From: Cytophagales bacterium Alg240-R148 | Lineage (GTDB): Bacteria; Bacteroidota; Bacteroidia; Cytophagales; Cyclobacteriaceae | DNA length: 64,000 bases | NCBI GenBank assembly: GCA_900537185.1 | Contig: LS999832.1 | Location: 131,102-195,101, forward strand | Reading direction: 5' to 3' | Shown: piece by piece, positions 63,778 through 64,000 of the stretch | How the letters are laid out: each line of letters opens with the position of its first letter | How positions within the stretch are numbered: position 1 is the first letter of the stretch | Position numbers and translations under genes: made by a program | Notes under the pieces: generated by a model | Seen by the model: only the letters and a program-made list of their open reading frames with translations | Told to the model about the DNA's origin: nothing | The model's database searches: none

Positions 63778-64000
63778 ATGGAAAGAAAATTTAAGAAAAA
63801 GCCGGGAGCAAAAAGAGGCAATGCAAAAAGATCTCCCCACCGAAGTGGCTCCAATAAGAGAAAAAAAGAAGAACAATTAGACCCTTCTTTATTTGTTAAA
63901 AAAGCAGTTAAGAAGGCAGAAGAAATGAAGTATGAATCGGACCGTACTTACGATGCTTTTGAATTGGTGCCCATCCTTAAGAAAAATATTAAAGATAAAA
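63778..64000 (+). CDS. DEAD-box RNA helicase, N-terminus only
   Basis: 74 codons before the window ends. A very basic N-terminal extension (MERKFKKKPGAKRGNAKRS) leads into LFVKKAVKKAEEMKYESDRT and YDAFELVPILKKNIKDK, the lead-in to the Q motif seen in Bacteroidota RhlE-like DEAD-box helicases. The catalytic motifs lie beyond the window, so the call rests on this lead-in. Confidence 0.6.
   Translation, partial: MERKFKKKPGAKRGNAKRSPHRSGSNKRKKEEQLDPSLFVKKAVKKAEEMKYESDRTYDAFELVPILKKNIKDK

Noticed and set aside
1-64000. CRISPR arrays, tRNA or rRNA genes
   Set aside because: No regularly spaced direct repeats, cloverleaf-like segments or conserved rRNA stretches were recognised on reading through; a tRNAscan or Infernal run would settle it.

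Overview
The window reads as a chromosome segment of a Bacteroidota bacterium. Evidence: a TonB-dependent receptor with an N-terminal carboxypeptidase-regulatory-like domain, a FHS-type sugar transporter, Bacteroidota-type lipoproteins, an MFS/acyltransferase fusion, few Shine-Dalgarno sites and several promoter-like TAnnTTTG boxes. A marine Cytophagales- or Flavobacteriia-like organism is plausible, but the sequence alone does not fix the genus. No rRNA, tRNA or CRISPR array was seen.

Layout. 1-10.4 kb: end of a phosphoethanolamine-transferase-like gene, a small S4/DUF3817 operon, a receiver-first histidine kinase followed directly by a large hybrid kinase, a metallophosphoesterase lipoprotein, a carboxypeptidase-regulatory-like protein, a transglutaminase-like protein and an RlaP-type nucleotidyltransferase. 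10.8-29.6 kb: M1 peptidase, an iron-uptake-like operon (small Cys protein, TonB receptor, PepSY membrane protein), bestrophin, an extended SDR, a TPR lipoprotein/VOC pair, murI, an MFS-acyltransferase/DUF2339 operon, and glutathione peroxidase.

29.7-40.2 kb is a visibly A+T-rich accessory island. It holds short orphan 3' ends of reading frames that look like polymorphic-toxin C-termini. Each one ends within about 30 bases of, and usually overlaps, the start of a lipoprotein, membrane or leucine-rich-repeat ORF, which are candidate immunity genes. One fragment carries an L,D-transpeptidase (Tlde1-like) His/Cys motif and another resembles polymorphic toxin type 44. The cassettes are separated by palindromic repeats, two decayed IS3 copies, one IS110 copy with two solo IS110 ends, and a 724-bp duplication. 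No full-length toxin gene is present. I read the island as a store, or graveyard, of displaced toxin/immunity cassettes.

40.6-51.9 kb: SAM methyltransferase, M16 peptidase, an Lrp regulator divergent from ornithine aminotransferase and arginase genes, an FHS sugar transporter, an SDR and several small proteins of unknown role. 52.0-59.8 kb: a complete trpEGDCFBA operon ending in a DAHP synthase. It is preceded by two tandem attenuators, each with its own leader peptide (Trp-Trp, then Trp-Trp-Trp) and its own terminator. 59.8-64 kb: a small conserved protein, an agmatinase-like ureohydrolase, a DUF805 protein, a TPR sensor kinase and the start of a DEAD-box RNA helicase.
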